Origin: CAZAPZ01 sp964487285
GTDB lineage: Bacteria > Campylobacterota_A > Desulfurellia > JAADFJ01
Direction of reading: 5' to 3'
DNA: 12,943 nt
Assembly: GCA_964487285.1 (NCBI GenBank)
Contig: CAZAPZ010000039.1
Span: forward strand, 1-12,943
Part shown: in pieces, positions 1 to 5,725 of the stretch
Layout: each line of letters begins with the position of its first letter
Position numbering within the stretch: position 1 is the stretch's first letter
Position numbers and translations under genes: made by a program
Notes under the pieces: generated by a model
The model's input: only the letters and a program-made list of their open reading frames with translations
The model's database searches: none
What the model was told of the DNA's origin: nothing

Positions 1-1263
1 ATCTATGTATTCCTTTTTGATAGGCATTCCAATATAACTGCTCACTTTTTTGTAGCTTAAATTTATTTTTAAAGCAGTTGGAACGCTGTCATAAAAAGCC
101 GCAGAATCTATATTTCCCGAAGCTATTTTTTTAGTCAAGCCAAGAGCGCAGCTTAGTGCATTTTTTGTGCTCAGTCTATCCACGCCTCGTTCATATCTCT
201 GCGATGCGCCGGTAGATAATTTCATAGCTTTCGATGTCTTTCTAACGGAAGTCGGATCAAACACGGCGGACTCAAACATAATTCTTTTTGTTGATTCGGT
301 TATCTTACTGCTTATGCCACCCATAACACCTGCAACTGCAAGCGGAAAGCTGTCTGCTATAACAACTGCGTTGTCAGGCAAACTTCGTTTTTCTCCGTCC
401 AATGTTTCTATTGTTTCACCTTTAAGCGATTCCCTGACAACTATTTTTGCATCTATTTTATCAAGGTCAAATGCATGCATAGGCTGACCTATATCAAGCA
501 TAATGTAGTTTGTTATATCAACAATATTGTATAACGGCCTGACTCCGCATTTCAAAAGTTTTACCTTAAGCCAAATTGGCGATTCGCCTATGTTAACATT
601 GTCCATAGATGCACAATAATAAGATTGAATGTTTTCCGATTCAATTTTAAGATCAAACGGTTTAAGTTCTTTTAGATTGATATCCAAAGCCGTCCTTTCT
701 ATCTTTTTCTCTATATTTTTCCCATAAAATGCAGCCAAATCTCTTGCCACACCATAATGAGAAAGCAAGTCACCTCTATTCGGAGTAACCTCAAAGTCGA
801 TTAAAGAATCGGAAAATAGATCTATATCTTTCAGCATAGTACCATTTTTATACTTTTCATCTAAAATCAAAAGACCGCTTGATTTTTCTTCCAGCCCTAT
901 CTCTTCAAGCGAGATAGCCATACCTATAGACTCAACATCATCAAATTGCCTCTTTCCAAGAGTGCGGCCAAGAATCTCCGTATCGGGAGCCGCCCACGCA
1001 ATCCGGTCACCTGCATTAACTTTATTATCCGATGTAACAACAATCAAATTTTGAGAACCTGTATCAATATGCAAAATTCTATTCTTTTTAAGATTCTTTT
1101 CTTCTATATCCGTTACCGTGGCAACTTTTATATTACCGACATTTTGCGTTAACTCTTTGACTTCGTCAACTTCCATACCAAGCTCTGTCATTTTTTGGGC
1201 TGTCTCTGCCGGTGTAGCATCAAGTTTCACCCATTCGTTAAGCCAATTATACGAAATTATCAT
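1..1263 (-). CDS. pheT: Phenylalanyl-tRNA synthetase beta subunit, partial (C-terminal part beyond the left edge)
   Basis: PheT pairs with PheS in the cytoplasmic alpha2beta2 enzyme that charges tRNA-Phe. The frame stays open from ATG (1263-1261) to base 1, giving 421 codons of a family usually near 800. It begins MIISYNWLNEWVKL, as this family typically does. Roughly residues 40-150 form the EMAP/OB-type tRNA-binding domain. Next comes TPNRGDLLSHYGVARDLAA, then the B3/B4 editing region with the stretches VDITNYIMLDIGQPMHAFDL and LAVAGVMGG, followed by GASQRYERGVD. The last 20 or so residues (LSYKKVSSYIGMPIKKEYID) start the B5 domain. The ATG overlaps the pheS TGA as ATGA, so the two subunits are probably translationally coupled. 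No frameshift or stop is visible. The gene is cut only by the window edge. Confidence 0.97.
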   Translation of the reverse strand, partial: MIISYNWLNEWVKLDATPAETAQKMTELGMEVDEVKELTQNVGNIKVATVTDIEEKNLKKNRILHIDTGSQNLIVVTSDNKVNAGDRIAWAAPDTEILGRTLGKRQFDDVESIGMAISLEEIGLEEKSSGLLILDEKYKNGTMLKDIDLFSDSLIDFEVTPNRGDLLSHYGVARDLAAFYGKNIEKKIERTALDINLKELKPFDLKIESENIQSYYCASMDNVNIGESPIWLKVKLLKCGVRPLYNIVDITNYIMLDIGQPMHAFDLDKIDAKIVVRESLKGETIETLDGEKRSLPDNAVVIADSFPLAVAGVMGGISSKITESTKRIMFESAVFDPTSVRKTSKAMKLSTGASQRYERGVDRLSTKNALSCALGLTKKIASGNIDSAAFYDSVPTALKINLSYKKVSSYIGMPIKKEYID

Positions 1264-2291
1264 ACAATGCCGCCAAACTGAGACAGAAAACGCAGGTCGG
1301 AATTGAAAAATAGTCTTATATCATCAATACCGTATTTCAGCATTGCTATTCTTTCTATTCCAAGTCCAAACGCAAATCCTTGCCATTTTGAAGGGTCATA
1401 TCCTCCGTTTCTTATGACATTCGGATGAAGCATTCCGCTTCCGAGAATTTCAAGCCATCCGGTATTTGAACAGACTCGGCATCCTTTGCCCCCGCAGATC
1501 ATACAGCTTACATCAACCTCAGCAGAGGGTTCGGTAAAAGGGAAATAGCTTGGACGAAACCTGATAGCTCGTTTGCCGAAAACAGTATGTAAAAATAGCG
1601 TAAGTACACCTTTAAGATCCGAAAATCTTATATTTTTATCGATCATAAGTCCTTCAACTTGATGAAACATAGGGGAATGGGTTACATCCGAGTCTCGTCT
1701 ATAAACAGTTCCGGGGGCAATAATTGCTATCGGGGGCTCTTTTTGTCTCATAGATCTTATCTGAACCGGTGATGTGTGCGTGCGTAGCAGCAAGTTGTTA
1801 TCTTCTCCGGCAATATAAAATGTGTCCTGCATATCTCGTGCAGGATGATATTTTCCAATATTTAAAAGTTCAAAATTTAAAACATCCGTTTCAATCTCAG
1901 GACCTTTGGCAATAGAAAAACCCATTGAACTAAAAATTCCAATGATCTCATTGCCGGCTTTTGTAATCGGGTGAATGGAACCTGCATCAACAGAATATCC
2001 GGGCAATGTAATATCTATTGTTGATAAGTTTATTTTGGTCTGTGAAAGAATTTTTTTTATGGCTATATTTTTATCTTTTACCAATGTTTCTATTCGTAAT
2101 TTAAGATCATTGATTTTTATACCGGCAGAACGGATTTCACTCTTTGGAAGCTCTTTTAATTTACCGAACAACAATGTGACGGAGCCTTTTTTTCCAAGCA
2201 GTTTAGCTCTAACCTGCTTAAGTTCTTCCTCTGTTGTACAGTCGGCAATCATTCGCATAGCATTCTCGCCGACATCTTTCGTATTAATCAT
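1260..2291 (-). CDS. pheS: Phenylalanyl-tRNA synthetase alpha subunit
   Basis: This is the catalytic subunit, which makes Phe-adenylate and transfers Phe to tRNA-Phe. The protein is 343 aa, normal for PheS. Residues 1-85 are the charged helical arm that contacts tRNA. The class II core follows: GKYHPARDMQDTFYI (146-160), LRTHTSPVQIRSM (169-181), motif 2 with VYRRDSDVTHSPMFHQVEG (196-214), and motif 3 with FGLGIERIAMLKYG (308-321). A four-cysteine cluster CMICGGKGCRVC (263-274) resembles the one seen in many bacterial PheS. I chose ATG at 2291 because AGGGGAAAG lies about ten bases upstream. A GTG at 2312 is in frame, but using it would place that Shine-Dalgarno sequence inside the gene. It follows rplT after a structured gap and overlaps pheT by four bases. 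Confidence 0.97.
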   Translation of the reverse strand: MINTKDVGENAMRMIADCTTEEELKQVRAKLLGKKGSVTLLFGKLKELPKSEIRSAGIKINDLKLRIETLVKDKNIAIKKILSQTKINLSTIDITLPGYSVDAGSIHPITKAGNEIIGIFSSMGFSIAKGPEIETDVLNFELLNIGKYHPARDMQDTFYIAGEDNNLLLRTHTSPVQIRSMRQKEPPIAIIAPGTVYRRDSDVTHSPMFHQVEGLMIDKNIRFSDLKGVLTLFLHTVFGKRAIRFRPSYFPFTEPSAEVDVSCMICGGKGCRVCSNTGWLEILGSGMLHPNVIRNGGYDPSKWQGFAFGLGIERIAMLKYGIDDIRLFFNSDLRFLSQFGGIV

Positions 2292-2362
2292 TTTTAACTT
2301 TCCCCTTTTCACTAAGCATGGTTAATTAGTTTGTCGCTGCGAGCGCCGCTGGAATTAGTCTT

Positions 2363-2449
2363 CTATTTTTTTATCTTTTTAATTTCTTTCTTTCCCGATT
2401 CCGAGAAAGAAGAATCCATCTTACGGAATCCGAAAAGATGGATTTTCAT
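2363..2449 (-). CDS. Candidate leader peptide before pheS (28 codons, 3 Phe)
   Basis: An ATG six bases after the rplT stop opens a 28-codon frame ending in TAG. The peptide starts MKIHLFGFRKMDSSF, with Phe at 6, 8 and 15, and ends in a Lys-rich tail. The frame spans both hairpins of the leader. Two Phe codons fall in loop 1 and the third in the 5' arm of hairpin 2. Enterobacterial pheST has a Phe-rich leader peptide (PheM) and an attenuator in the same relative place, which is why I record this frame. Against it, there is no good Shine-Dalgarno sequence and three Phe in 28 is modest. It may be a chance open frame over structured RNA. Confidence 0.25.
   Translation of the reverse strand: MKIHLFGFRKMDSSFSESGKKEIKKIKK
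2388..2444 (-). promoter_or_regulatory. Two adjacent hairpins with complementary loops, upstream of pheS
   Basis: On the transcribed strand, AATCCATCTT (2444-2435) and AAGATGGATT (2422-2413) form a perfect 10-bp stem, and CGG/CCG in the loop can add three more pairs. One base later, TTCTTTCTC (2411-2403) pairs with GGGAAAGAA (2396-2388), giving nine pairs with one G-U. Six bases of loop 1 (GATTCC, 2430-2425) are perfectly complementary to the whole six-base loop 2 (GGAATC, 2402-2397), so a kissing or alternative fold is possible. The stretch after hairpin 1 is pyrimidine-rich but not a pure T run. Its place between rplT and pheS suggests control or processing of pheST. That role is inferred. 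The rest of the gap (2292-2362) has a small GC-rich hairpin at 2335-2345 between two copies of AATTAGT (2324-2330 and 2353-2359). Confidence 0.5.
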
Positions 2450-2455
2450 TTTTAC

Positions 2456-2824
2456 TTAACGCTTTGGTTCGGCTGTATAAGTTTTAGCACTTTCTATAAT
2501 ATTAGCAAAACTTGTTTGATCTTGTATTGCAAGCTCGGAAAGCATTTTTCTATTCAGCCTCCCGCCCTGTTTTATATAAAGACCCATGAATGTGCTGTAG
2601 TTAATGTCGTTTAAGGCACATGCAGCACTTATGCGCGTAATCCATAATCGTCTAAAGTCACGTTTTCTGTTCTTTCTTCCGGTATAAGCGCATGCAAGAC
2701 CGCGCTCAACAGACTCAGAAGCGTTTTTATATGTTGATTTTCGTCTTCCGTAATAACCTTCAGCTAGTTTCAACATTCTCTTTTTTCTTTTATGTCTTGC
2801 TACAGATGATCTTACTTTTGCCAC
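2456..2824 (-). CDS. rplT: 50S ribosomal protein L20
   Basis: L20 binds 23S rRNA early in assembly of the large ribosomal subunit, and in model bacteria it also represses its own operon. The product is 122 aa, close to the usual length near 118. The basic N-terminal extension reads VARHKRKKRMLKLAEGYYGR, and the core carries GRKNRKRDFRRLWITRISAA (about 49-68) and YSTFMGLYIKQGGRLNRKML, all typical of L20. The start is GTG, with AGGAGG five bases before it. That Shine-Dalgarno sequence overlaps the rpmI stop codon, so L35 and L20 translation is probably coupled. The last residues (TAEPKR) form a short lineage-specific tail. The gap to rpmI is nine bases. Confidence 0.98.
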   Translation of the reverse strand: MAKVRSSVARHKRKKRMLKLAEGYYGRRKSTYKNASESVERGLACAYTGRKNRKRDFRRLWITRISAACALNDINYSTFMGLYIKQGGRLNRKMLSELAIQDQTSFANIIESAKTYTAEPKR

Positions 2825-2833
2825 TTTGTCCTC

Positions 2834-3025
2834 CTATGTCATTATCATCTTTTTTATATTGGAAGCAATTTTACCTACAACATACACAGACTCTTTCAAT
2901 GACCGTTTTCTTTTTCTATTTTTGCTGCTTGCAAGGTGACTTTTGAATCCTTTTCGTCTGACAAGTTTACCGTTTCCTGTCAACTTAAAACGTTTTTTTA
3001 CCGCACTTCTCGTTTTATTTGCCAT
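2834..3025 (-). CDS. rpmI: 50S ribosomal protein L35
   Basis: This is a small basic protein of the large ribosomal subunit, 63 aa, a normal size. The stretch KTRSAVKKRFKLTGNGKLVR and a later Lys/Arg-rich stretch around residues 24-43 are the family signature. ATG at 3025 has GAGGG eight bases upstream. The order infC, rpmI, rplT is the standard IF3 operon. The gene lies 14 bases after infC and nine before rplT. Nothing is abnormal about it. Confidence 0.98.
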   Translation of the reverse strand: MANKTRSAVKKRFKLTGNGKLVRRKGFKSHLASSKNRKRKRSLKESVYVVGKIASNIKKMIMT

Positions 3026-3039
3026 TTTTTATTCCCTCT

Positions 3040-3606
3040 TTAACTTTTAATTTTTTTAGGCACAACAATTACAAATAATCCTGCACCTTCACCCTTACTT
3101 CTTTTTTCAACTATGCCAATATCTTTTAATGCTTCTGAAACACGATCCATTAATTCGGCGCCCATACCTGTTATGGAACGTTCTCTACCGCGTAAAAAAA
3201 TATTAAACTTTACTTTGCATCCGTCTTCAAGAAATTTTTTTGCTTTATTTACCTTTGCCGTATAATCCGCCACATCCGCAAAAGGTCTAATCTTAATCTC
3301 TTTAGTCTTAATAATTTTCTGATTCTTTTTACTATTCTTTAACTTTCTCTGTTGATCATAACGATACTTCCCAAAATCCATGATCTTGCATACCGGAGGC
3401 TCTGAATTAGCAGTAACCATAACAAGATCCAGCCCTACATCTTTGGCTCTTTCTATTGCACGTATCTTATTTATAACACCGACTTGCACACCGTTCTCAT
3501 CAATCAACCTCACATCCTTAGAAACAATATCTTCATTTAAGATGCCGCTGGATTTTGTTTTAGGGCGCTTCCTATTCCTTAGTTCAAATCCTCTAATTCT
3601 TCTTAT
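3040..3606 (-). CDS. infC: Translation initiation factor IF-3 (probable AUA start)
   Basis: IF3 binds the 30S subunit, blocks premature 50S joining and checks the start codon and initiator tRNA. The N-terminal domain has ILNEDIVSKDVRLIDENGVQ, followed by DLVMVTANSEPPVCKIMDFG and KYRYDQQRK. After the Lys-rich linker, the C-terminal domain has EIKIRPFADVADYTAKV and VKFNIFLRGRE. The N-terminal homology runs upstream of the first canonical start (GTG 3513), yet between there and the in-frame stop at 3622-3624 there is no ATG, GTG, TTG or CTG. The only near-cognate codon with a well-placed Shine-Dalgarno sequence is ATA at 3606, six bases after AGGAGG, giving 188 aa. ATT at 3597 is second choice at 15 bases. 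Rare infC starts (AUU in E. coli) are known to support IF3 autoregulation. The 5' end overlaps thrS by 14 bases. Confidence 0.95.
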   Translation of the reverse strand: MRRIRGFELRNRKRPKTKSSGILNEDIVSKDVRLIDENGVQVGVINKIRAIERAKDVGLDLVMVTANSEPPVCKIMDFGKYRYDQQRKLKNSKKNQKIIKTKEIKIRPFADVADYTAKVNKAKKFLEDGCKVKFNIFLRGRERSITGMGAELMDRVSEALKDIGIVEKRSKGEGAGLFVIVVPKKIKS

Positions 3607-5467
3607 GCTTGACCTCCTCGTCTAACAAATGTATCATTTCATCTATGTTCAATTGTCCTATTCTCCTCTTTTTTCTTGCCCTCAAATCAACACTCTTTAA
3701 CTCTAATTCTTTTTGACCTATTACAGCAACATAGTTGATTTTCTCAATTTCGCAAGCTCTTATCTTTTTAGAAAGAGTTTCGTCTTTATCAAATAGTTTA
3801 GCTCTAAAACCGTTTTCAAGCAACTTATTTACAATAATAGATGCATATTCTATCTGATTATCCGTTATCGGAACTACTGCAATTTGAACCGGAGCTATCC
3901 ATAACGGAAAATCGCCTTTGAAATGTTCGATCAAAACTGCAACGAATCTCTCAATGGATCCGAGTATAACCCGGTGTATCATGATTGGACGAGATAGGCT
4001 TCCATCCTTGTCTCTGTATGTCAGGTCAAATCTTTCCGGCAGGTTAAAATCGCACTGTATTGTTGCACACTGCCATTGTCTTCCTATGGCGTCTGTCAAT
4101 TTTACATCAATTTTAGGACCATAAAATGCACCGTCTCCCTCGTTGATTTGATACTCTTTATCACTTAATTTTAACGCGGTTATCAATGCATCCGTTGCAA
4201 GTTTCCAGTTTTCATCGCTCCCTATAGATTTTTTTGGTCTTGTAGATAGCTCAAGAGTGTAGTCGAATCCAAAAACTGCCATAGTTGAATCAACGAACTG
4301 CATAATGGAAACAATTTCATCGGTAAGCTGGTCAGGCCTGCAAAACAGATGAGCATCGTCCTGTGTAAATTCTCTAACCCTGAGAAGGCCGTTGAGCACA
4401 CCTGATTTTTCATGTCTATGCACCACGCCAAGCTCAAAATATCGTTTTGGTAGATCTCGATAACTTCTCAGCTGCGACTTATAAACGGCAATATGTCCAA
4501 GACAATTCATTGGCTTTATGCCGAAACTTTGCGAGTCAACTTCCGTAAAATACATATTTTCACGGTAGTTATCGTAATGGCCGCTCTGTTTCCACAACTC
4601 TGTTTTCAAAATATCAGGACATTTTACAAATTCATAGCCTCGTCGTAGGTGCTCCTTTCTTTCAAACTCCTCAAGCCGGTATCTAATCATTGCTCCTTTC
4701 GGATGCCATATTATAAGTCCCGGTCCCACATCATTGCTAATGCTGAAAAGATCAAGCTCTTTACCTATTTTTCTATGGTCTCTCTTTTTAACTTCATCTA
4801 AATAGTCTATGTATTCTTTGAGTTCTTTTCTATTTGCAAAGGCAGTTCCATATATTCGCTGAAGCATATCATTTTTTTCATCGCCCTTAAAATATGCCCC
4901 GGCAATACTTAACAGCTTGAATGATTTCAGATAACCTGTATTAGGAATATGCGGACCTCTGCACAGATCAACATAATCGCCTTGCCGATACAAACTGACC
5001 ACTTCATCATCAGGCAATGCTTTTATTATTTCTACTTTATATTTATCATTTAACTTTTCAAAATATTCTATAGCTTCAGCTTTACCGACCTCTTTTCTCG
5101 TAAAAGGATATTTGTGTTTAACGATTTCAGACATCCGCTCTGAAATTCTTGCAAGGTCTTCAAGCTTAAGTTTTTCAGGAATAGCAAAATCATAGTAAAA
5201 TCCATTCTTTATGGCAGGTCCTACTCCGAAGCTGGCTATTGGATAAATGCTCTTTATGGCTTGTGCCATAATATGACTTGCGCTATGACGCTCAATCCGA
5301 CGGCCTTTATCGCTGTCAAGATAAATTGGAGACACCGACACATCTTTATCAAATATCTTTGATAAATCAAACTCTTTTCCGTTAATTTCAACAGCTATAA
5401 TATTACTGTTCTTAATTACGTCTTTTGCCGATCGGCCCTTATTAATAATAATATCCTCAGCTTTCGT
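3593..5467 (-). CDS. thrS: Threonyl-tRNA synthetase (start codon uncertain, trimmed TGS domain)
   Basis: This class II enzyme charges tRNA-Thr and edits mischarged Ser. In order, it shows a short TGS-like segment (IIAVEINGKEFDLSKIF), the editing domain with HSASH (HxxxH) and VDLCRGPH, and the catalytic core. The core has MIRYRLEEFERKEHLRRGYE, the zinc cysteine in MNCLGH, motif 2 RVREFTQDDAHLF and motif 3 IMIHRVILGSIERF. The anticodon-binding domain starts near WIAPVQIAVVP. The first canonical start, GTG 5341, would delete the TGS segment and has no good Shine-Dalgarno sequence. The frame is open back to the TGA at 5482-5480 with no ATG, GTG, TTG or CTG. AAGGAG lies six bases before ACG 5467, which I give as best guess (624 aa). 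ATT codons at 5452-5444 are alternatives. Even so, the first TGS strand seems missing. The family's usual MNCPxH has Leu for Pro here. Confidence 0.93.
   Translation of the reverse strand, partial: TKAEDIIINKGRSAKDVIKNSNIIAVEINGKEFDLSKIFDKDVSVSPIYLDSDKGRRIERHSASHIMAQAIKSIYPIASFGVGPAIKNGFYYDFAIPEKLKLEDLARISERMSEIVKHKYPFTRKEVGKAEAIEYFEKLNDKYKVEIIKALPDDEVVSLYRQGDYVDLCRGPHIPNTGYLKSFKLLSIAGAYFKGDEKNDMLQRIYGTAFANRKELKEYIDYLDEVKKRDHRKIGKELDLFSISNDVGPGLIIWHPKGAMIRYRLEEFERKEHLRRGYEFVKCPDILKTELWKQSGHYDNYRENMYFTEVDSQSFGIKPMNCLGHIAVYKSQLRSYRDLPKRYFELGVVHRHEKSGVLNGLLRVREFTQDDAHLFCRPDQLTDEIVSIMQFVDSTMAVFGFDYTLELSTRPKKSIGSDENWKLATDALITALKLSDKEYQINEGDGAFYGPKIDVKLTDAIGRQWQCATIQCDFNLPERFDLTYRDKDGSLSRPIMIHRVILGSIERFVAVLIEHFKGDFPLWIAPVQIAVVPITDNQIEYASIIVNKLLENGFRAKLFDKDETLSKKIRACEIEKINYVAVIGQKELELKSVDLRARKKRRIGQLNIDEMIHLLDEEVKHKKN
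3613..3618 (-). promoter_or_regulatory. Shine-Dalgarno AGGAGG that decides the infC start
   Basis: AGGAGG followed by T is a near-perfect anti-16S match lying inside the last codons of thrS. Six bases separate it from ATA at 3606, and 15 separate it from ATT at 3597. The nearest canonical in-frame codon (GTG 3513) is about 100 bases away, so this site cannot serve it. Its position supports an AUA start for infC and suggests coupling to the end of thrS. Confidence 0.75.
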
Positions 5468-5473
5468 AAATTT

Positions 5474-5480
5474 CTCCTTT
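5474..5480 (-). promoter_or_regulatory. Shine-Dalgarno of thrS, just after the tRNA 3' end
   Basis: AAAGGAG lies nine bases beyond the encoded CCA of tRNA-Val and six bases before ACG at 5467. It overlaps the in-frame TGA at 5482-5480, so translation of thrS must begin downstream of it. It is the only good ribosome-binding site near the thrS 5' end. If the tRNA is cut out of the transcript, thrS mRNA would keep a leader of only about 22 bases before ACG. Confidence 0.6.
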
Positions 5481-5489
5481 CAAAAAATA

Positions 5490-5564
5490 TGGTGGGCGCG
5501 AATGGTTTCGAACCATTGGCCTCTTGCATGTCAAGCAAGCGCTCTACCCCTGAGCTACGTGCCC
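5490..5564 (-). tRNA. tRNA-Val (anticodon GAC)
   Basis: The cloverleaf reads directly: acceptor GGGCACG (5564-5558) with CGCGCCC, D stem GCTC/GAGC, anticodon stem CTTGC/GCAAG with loop TTGACAT, variable AGGCC, and T stem AATGG/CCATT around TTCGAAA. The discriminator is A and CCA is encoded. Anticodon GAC reads GUC and GUU, so the tRNA is valine-specific. Six of seven acceptor pairs are Watson-Crick, and the fifth is A opposite C where a G-C pair would be expected. The gene lies directly upstream of thrS on the same strand and is probably cotranscribed with it. Confidence 0.96.
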
Positions 5565-5581
5565 ATAAGTATAGACTTTGT

Positions 5582-5610
5582 TTATTATCACCTTATTATA
5601 GAAATGTCAA
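5582..5610 (-). promoter_or_regulatory. Candidate promoter for tRNA-Val and the thrS operon
   Basis: A perfect -35 box TTGACA (5610-5605) is followed after 17 bases by TAATAA (5587-5582), a weak -10, placing initiation near 5575, about ten bases before the tRNA. A perfect TATAAT also occurs at 5600-5595, but only four bases after TTGACA, so the two cannot act as one sigma-70 promoter. No other convincing promoter lies before the operon. Confidence 0.45.
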
Positions 5611-5636
5611 GTGCTTTTTAGAAATCGGGAATCAAA

Positions 5637-5698
5637 ATTCAGGAGTTCGCCAATCAGAATAAAAAATGGGATCGGGTTTTTTAGCTTTTTTCCTGAAT
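5637..5698 (-). repeat. Inverted repeat in the gap between the HDOD gene and the tRNA promoter (possible terminator)
   Basis: ATTCAGGA (5637-5644) and TCCTGAAT (5691-5698) are perfect inverted 8-mers around a 46-base loop. Inside, A6 (5661-5666) and T6 (5677-5682) can pair around a ten-base loop. In the direction of the HDOD gene, the 3' arm is followed by TTTG. The position, after the cheD-HDOD pair and before the next promoter, is where a terminator would be expected. The long loop and AT-only inner stem make this weak. I see nothing else in 5565-5725 apart from the promoter. Confidence 0.25.
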
Positions 5699-5725
5699 GT
5701 TAACTTATTAGTCACCTTGAATTAT

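Noticed and set aside
2292..2312. pheS extended to GTG 2312
   Set aside because: The extension encodes the purine-rich ribosome-binding sequence itself, and ATG 2291 is well spaced from it.
2292..2455. T-box leader for pheST
   Set aside because: No T-box sequence (TGGNACCGCG-like) or specifier loop is recognisable, and the gap is short for one.
3040..3513. infC starting at GTG 3513
   Set aside because: IF3 homology (ILNEDIVSKD) continues upstream in the same frame, and a strong AGGAGG lies about 100 bases earlier.
3593..5341. thrS starting at GTG 5341
   Set aside because: It would discard the TGS-like segment encoded upstream, and it lacks a Shine-Dalgarno sequence, while a strong one lies at 5480-5474.
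5595..5610. Perfect TTGACA and TATAAT as one promoter
   Set aside because: They are only four bases apart, and a sigma-70 promoter needs about 16-18. TAATAA at 17 bases was used instead.
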